A stretch of DNA of 13,932 nt from Granulosicoccus sp965367215 (GTDB lineage: Bacteria; Pseudomonadota; Gammaproteobacteria; Granulosicoccales; Granulosicoccaceae). Of the stretch, positions 11,801 through 13,932 are shown in pieces. The position numbers and the translations under genes were made by a program. The stretch spans positions 1 to 13,932 of the forward strand of contig CBDUIJ010000137.1 in assembly GCA_965367215.1 (NCBI GenBank), in the 5' to 3' direction. Position 1 is the stretch's first letter. Every line of letters starts with the position of its first letter. The notes below the pieces were generated by a model, which was not told the origin of the DNA, searched no databases, and was given only the letters and a program-made list of their open reading frames with translations.

Positions 11801-13932
11801 ATGACAAAGCTCGAAATCACGGTCAACCACTGGGGCGTCGGGCGGGCTCGGGTCAAGGACGGCAAACTGCTGGAGGTCGGCTCGCATCCGGCAGATCCGG
11901 CACCATCGCCCATCAATGGCAATATCGCCAGCAGCCTGAATGGCAATGCGCGTGTCCTGCGTCCGGCGGTGCGACAGAGCTGGCTGGAGCAAGGGCCGCT
12001 GGCGAAGGCCTGCGAACGTGGCCGTGAACCCTTTGTCGAAGTCAGTTGGGACAAGGCTCTGGAACTGCTGGCCGCGGAGCTCGATCGGGTTCGGCAACAG
12101 CACGGCAACGAATCCATCTATGCCGGTTCCTACGGCTGGTCCAGTGCCGGTCGTTTTCATCACGCACAGAGCCAGATGAAGCGCTTTCTGAATGTCTGTG
12201 GCGGCTTCACACGCTCGGAAGGCAATTACAGCTATAACGCTGCGCTGGGGCTTATGCCGCATGTGGTCAAGAACTATCGGGAGATGGTTGTCGAGGCCAC
12301 GCGCTGGAAGGTCATTGCCAAACAGGTGGATCTGGTGGTCATGTTCGGTGGTATTCCGGCGCGCAGCACGCAGGTGTCAGACGGGGGTATCGGTCGGCAT
12401 CGCGCATCGTCCGACATGCGCGCCTGTGCCGAGGCGGGTGTTCGATTCGTCAATCTGAGCCCCTTGCGTACCGATGCTGCCGATGAGTTGCAGGCCGAGT
12501 GGATGCCGCCGCGACCCGGTTCCGATACCGCCGTGATGATGGGGATGGCGCATCTGCTGATAGCGGAAGGTCTGCACGACCAGGCCTTTCTCGATCGTTA
12601 TACCGTCGGCCATGAGCAGGTGCGAGCCTATCTGTTTGGCGAGAGCGACGGGGTCGTCAAGGATCTTGCCTGGGCCGCCAGACTCTCGGGTCTTGATGCC
12701 ACACGGCTGGCCGAGCTGACTCGTGAAATGGCTTTGAAACGCACGCTGATTACAACGACAGCGGGCATACAGCGAGCCGACTTCGGTGAGCAGCCCTTGT
12801 GGATGACGGTCACGCTTGCCGCCTTGCTGGGGCAGATCGGACAGGCTGGCGGATTCGGGATCGGCTATGCCGTCAATGGCAGTTTCGGTTCTGCCGGCAG
12901 GCCGTATCGAGCAGGCTCTTTCTCTCAAGGGCACAACCCTGTGGAGAATTTCGTGCCGGTTGCCATGGTGGCAGATGCACTGCTACGGCCGCACGAAGAA
13001 TACGACTATGCCGGAGAGCGAATGCGCTTCCCTGACATACGCATGGTGTGGTGGGCCGGTGGCAATCCCTTCCACCATGCGCAGGATCTGAACCGGCTGC
13101 GACAGGCCTTCCAACGTCCGGAGACCATCATTGTCAATGAGATGAACTGGACCAGCACCGCACGACACGCCGATATCGTGTTGCCCGTGGCAGCAGCCGA
13201 AGAGCGCATGGACTTCGCCGCCGGCAAGTATGACCCTGCCTTGTTGCCCATGCCTGCCATTGCCGAGCCCCCCGGGCAGGCGATGACCGAGTACGATATC
13301 TTCTGCGCGCTCGAACAGAGAATGACGGGGGATACCCTGTTCAGCGAAGGGCTCAGTGGTGATCAGTGGGTGGAGCGCCTGTGGGAAGAAACACGCGCGG
13401 AGGCGCGCCACTATGGTGATGAACTGCCGACGTGGAGCGACTTCATCGTCGGTGATATTGTCGAGCTTGAAGATCCGGAACCGGAACGGGTGTTTCTGGC
13501 CGAATTCCGGGCGGACCCACTGGCCTCGCCATTGCCGACACCCAGCGGTCTGATCGAGCTGTATTCGCAGACCATTGCCGGTTTCGACTATGACGATTGT
13601 CCGGGTCAGGCCAGCTGGATTCCGCCCCGGGGCGTCAGCAATGGCGACTGCAAACGCTTCCCACTACAGATGATATCGGGGCAGCCGGCGACGCGACTGC
13701 ACAGTCAACTGGACAACGGTGACTACAGCAAGAGCTTCAAGATACAGGGGCGAGAGCCGGTGCTGATTCATCCCGACGATGCACATCGTCGCGGCATTCA
13801 GGATGGCGATGTGGTGGAACTGTTCAACGACAAGGGGCGTTGCCTGGCGGGTGCCCGCCTGACCGATGATGTCATGGCAGGGGTTGTATTTCTGTGGACA
13901 GGGGCCTGGTATGACCCTGATTTTGCGGCTCC
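11801..13932 (+). CDS. BisC/TorZ-type molybdopterin oxidoreductase (3' truncated by window edge)
   Basis: An open frame of 710 codons reaching the right edge without a stop. Relatives are about 740-800 residues, so only a short C-terminal piece is missing. It belongs to the DMSO reductase family, in the BisC/TorA/DorA branch. There is no N-terminal CxxC iron-sulfur motif. YGWSSAGRFHHAQSQ (111-125) includes the active-site Trp113, and NYS at 142-144 supplies Ser144 as the likely molybdenum ligand, as in DMSO reductase (Ser147). GNPFHHAQDLNRL (421-433) and the MGD-binding C-terminal domain with QLDNGDYSK (636-644) are also present. The protein starts straight into the fold without a twin-arginine signal, so it should be cytoplasmic like biotin sulfoxide reductase, not periplasmic like TorA. 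Likely chemistry is reduction of S- or N-oxides. No cytochrome or chaperone partner is visible. The ATG at 11801 has GGAG at 11791-11794. Confidence 0.88.
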   Translation, partial: MTKLEITVNHWGVGRARVKDGKLLEVGSHPADPAPSPINGNIASSLNGNARVLRPAVRQSWLEQGPLAKACERGREPFVEVSWDKALELLAAELDRVRQQHGNESIYAGSYGWSSAGRFHHAQSQMKRFLNVCGGFTRSEGNYSYNAALGLMPHVVKNYREMVVEATRWKVIAKQVDLVVMFGGIPARSTQVSDGGIGRHRASSDMRACAEAGVRFVNLSPLRTDAADELQAEWMPPRPGSDTAVMMGMAHLLIAEGLHDQAFLDRYTVGHEQVRAYLFGESDGVVKDLAWAARLSGLDATRLAELTREMALKRTLITTTAGIQRADFGEQPLWMTVTLAALLGQIGQAGGFGIGYAVNGSFGSAGRPYRAGSFSQGHNPVENFVPVAMVADALLRPHEEYDYAGERMRFPDIRMVWWAGGNPFHHAQDLNRLRQAFQRPETIIVNEMNWTSTARHADIVLPVAAAEERMDFAAGKYDPALLPMPAIAEPPGQAMTEYDIFCALEQRMTGDTLFSEGLSGDQWVERLWEETRAEARHYGDELPTWSDFIVGDIVELEDPEPERVFLAEFRADPLASPLPTPSGLIELYSQTIAGFDYDDCPGQASWIPPRGVSNGDCKRFPLQMISGQPATRLHSQLDNGDYSKSFKIQGREPVLIHPDDAHRRGIQDGDVVELFNDKGRCLAGARLTDDVMAGVVFLWTGAWYDPDFAA

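Overview
The window looks like chromosomal DNA of a free-living gammaproteobacterium. By eye it is moderately GC-rich, the genes are tightly packed, and the MarR–EmrA–EmrB set and other protein families resemble those of marine or soil Gammaproteobacteria. The assignment rests on gene content only; I cannot name the genus. There are no rRNA or tRNA genes, insertion sequences, integrases or CRISPR arrays, and nothing suggests recent transfer.

Layout, left to right. (1) 1-1583: a 262-base leader with a strong inverted repeat, then cyanase (cynS) and an RraA/HMG-aldolase-family protein on the + strand, closed by a terminator-like hairpin. (2) About 1582-3174: a good sigma70-like promoter, then a DUF599 membrane protein, a MAPEG membrane protein, and a small acidic protein ending in a ClpX-type zinc finger. 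(3) 3251-6673: an ABC importer of the PhnD/PhnC/PhnE superfamily. The binding protein resembles the subgroup I recall as 'putative selenate' transporters rather than classical phosphonate ones, and the permease is a single polypeptide with two fused PhnE-like halves. No C-P lyase, phosphite or selenium-metabolism gene is in view. (4) 6756-10341: a self-contained efflux operon of MarR-type regulator, EmrA-type membrane fusion protein and EmrB-type DHA2 pump. Its promoter has a near-perfect 20-bp palindrome exactly between -35 and -10, overlapped by a second palindrome. (5) 10347-10864: a convergent hairpin and, on the - strand, a single-domain rhodanese. (6) 10865-13932: a divergent intergenic region with a GTTCAA-N6-TTGAAC inverted repeat, then a short-chain dehydrogenase and a BisC/TorZ-type molybdopterin oxidoreductase that runs off the right edge.

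How the genes work together. The efflux operon is the clearest unit: regulator and pump are translationally linked and the operator is visible. The ABC genes form a second unit with almost no gaps. Cyanase detoxifies cyanate with bicarbonate, and the neighbouring aldolase/decarboxylase-family protein might release CO2 nearby, which is inference only. The SDR and the molybdoenzyme probably form a two-gene redox operon of unknown substrate. I see no convincing wholly new multi-gene system. The features most worth a second look are the double-palindrome MarR operator, the stand-alone ClpX-type zinc finger protein, the fused-permease oxyanion importer, the cyanase–RraA pair and the SDR–BisC pair.
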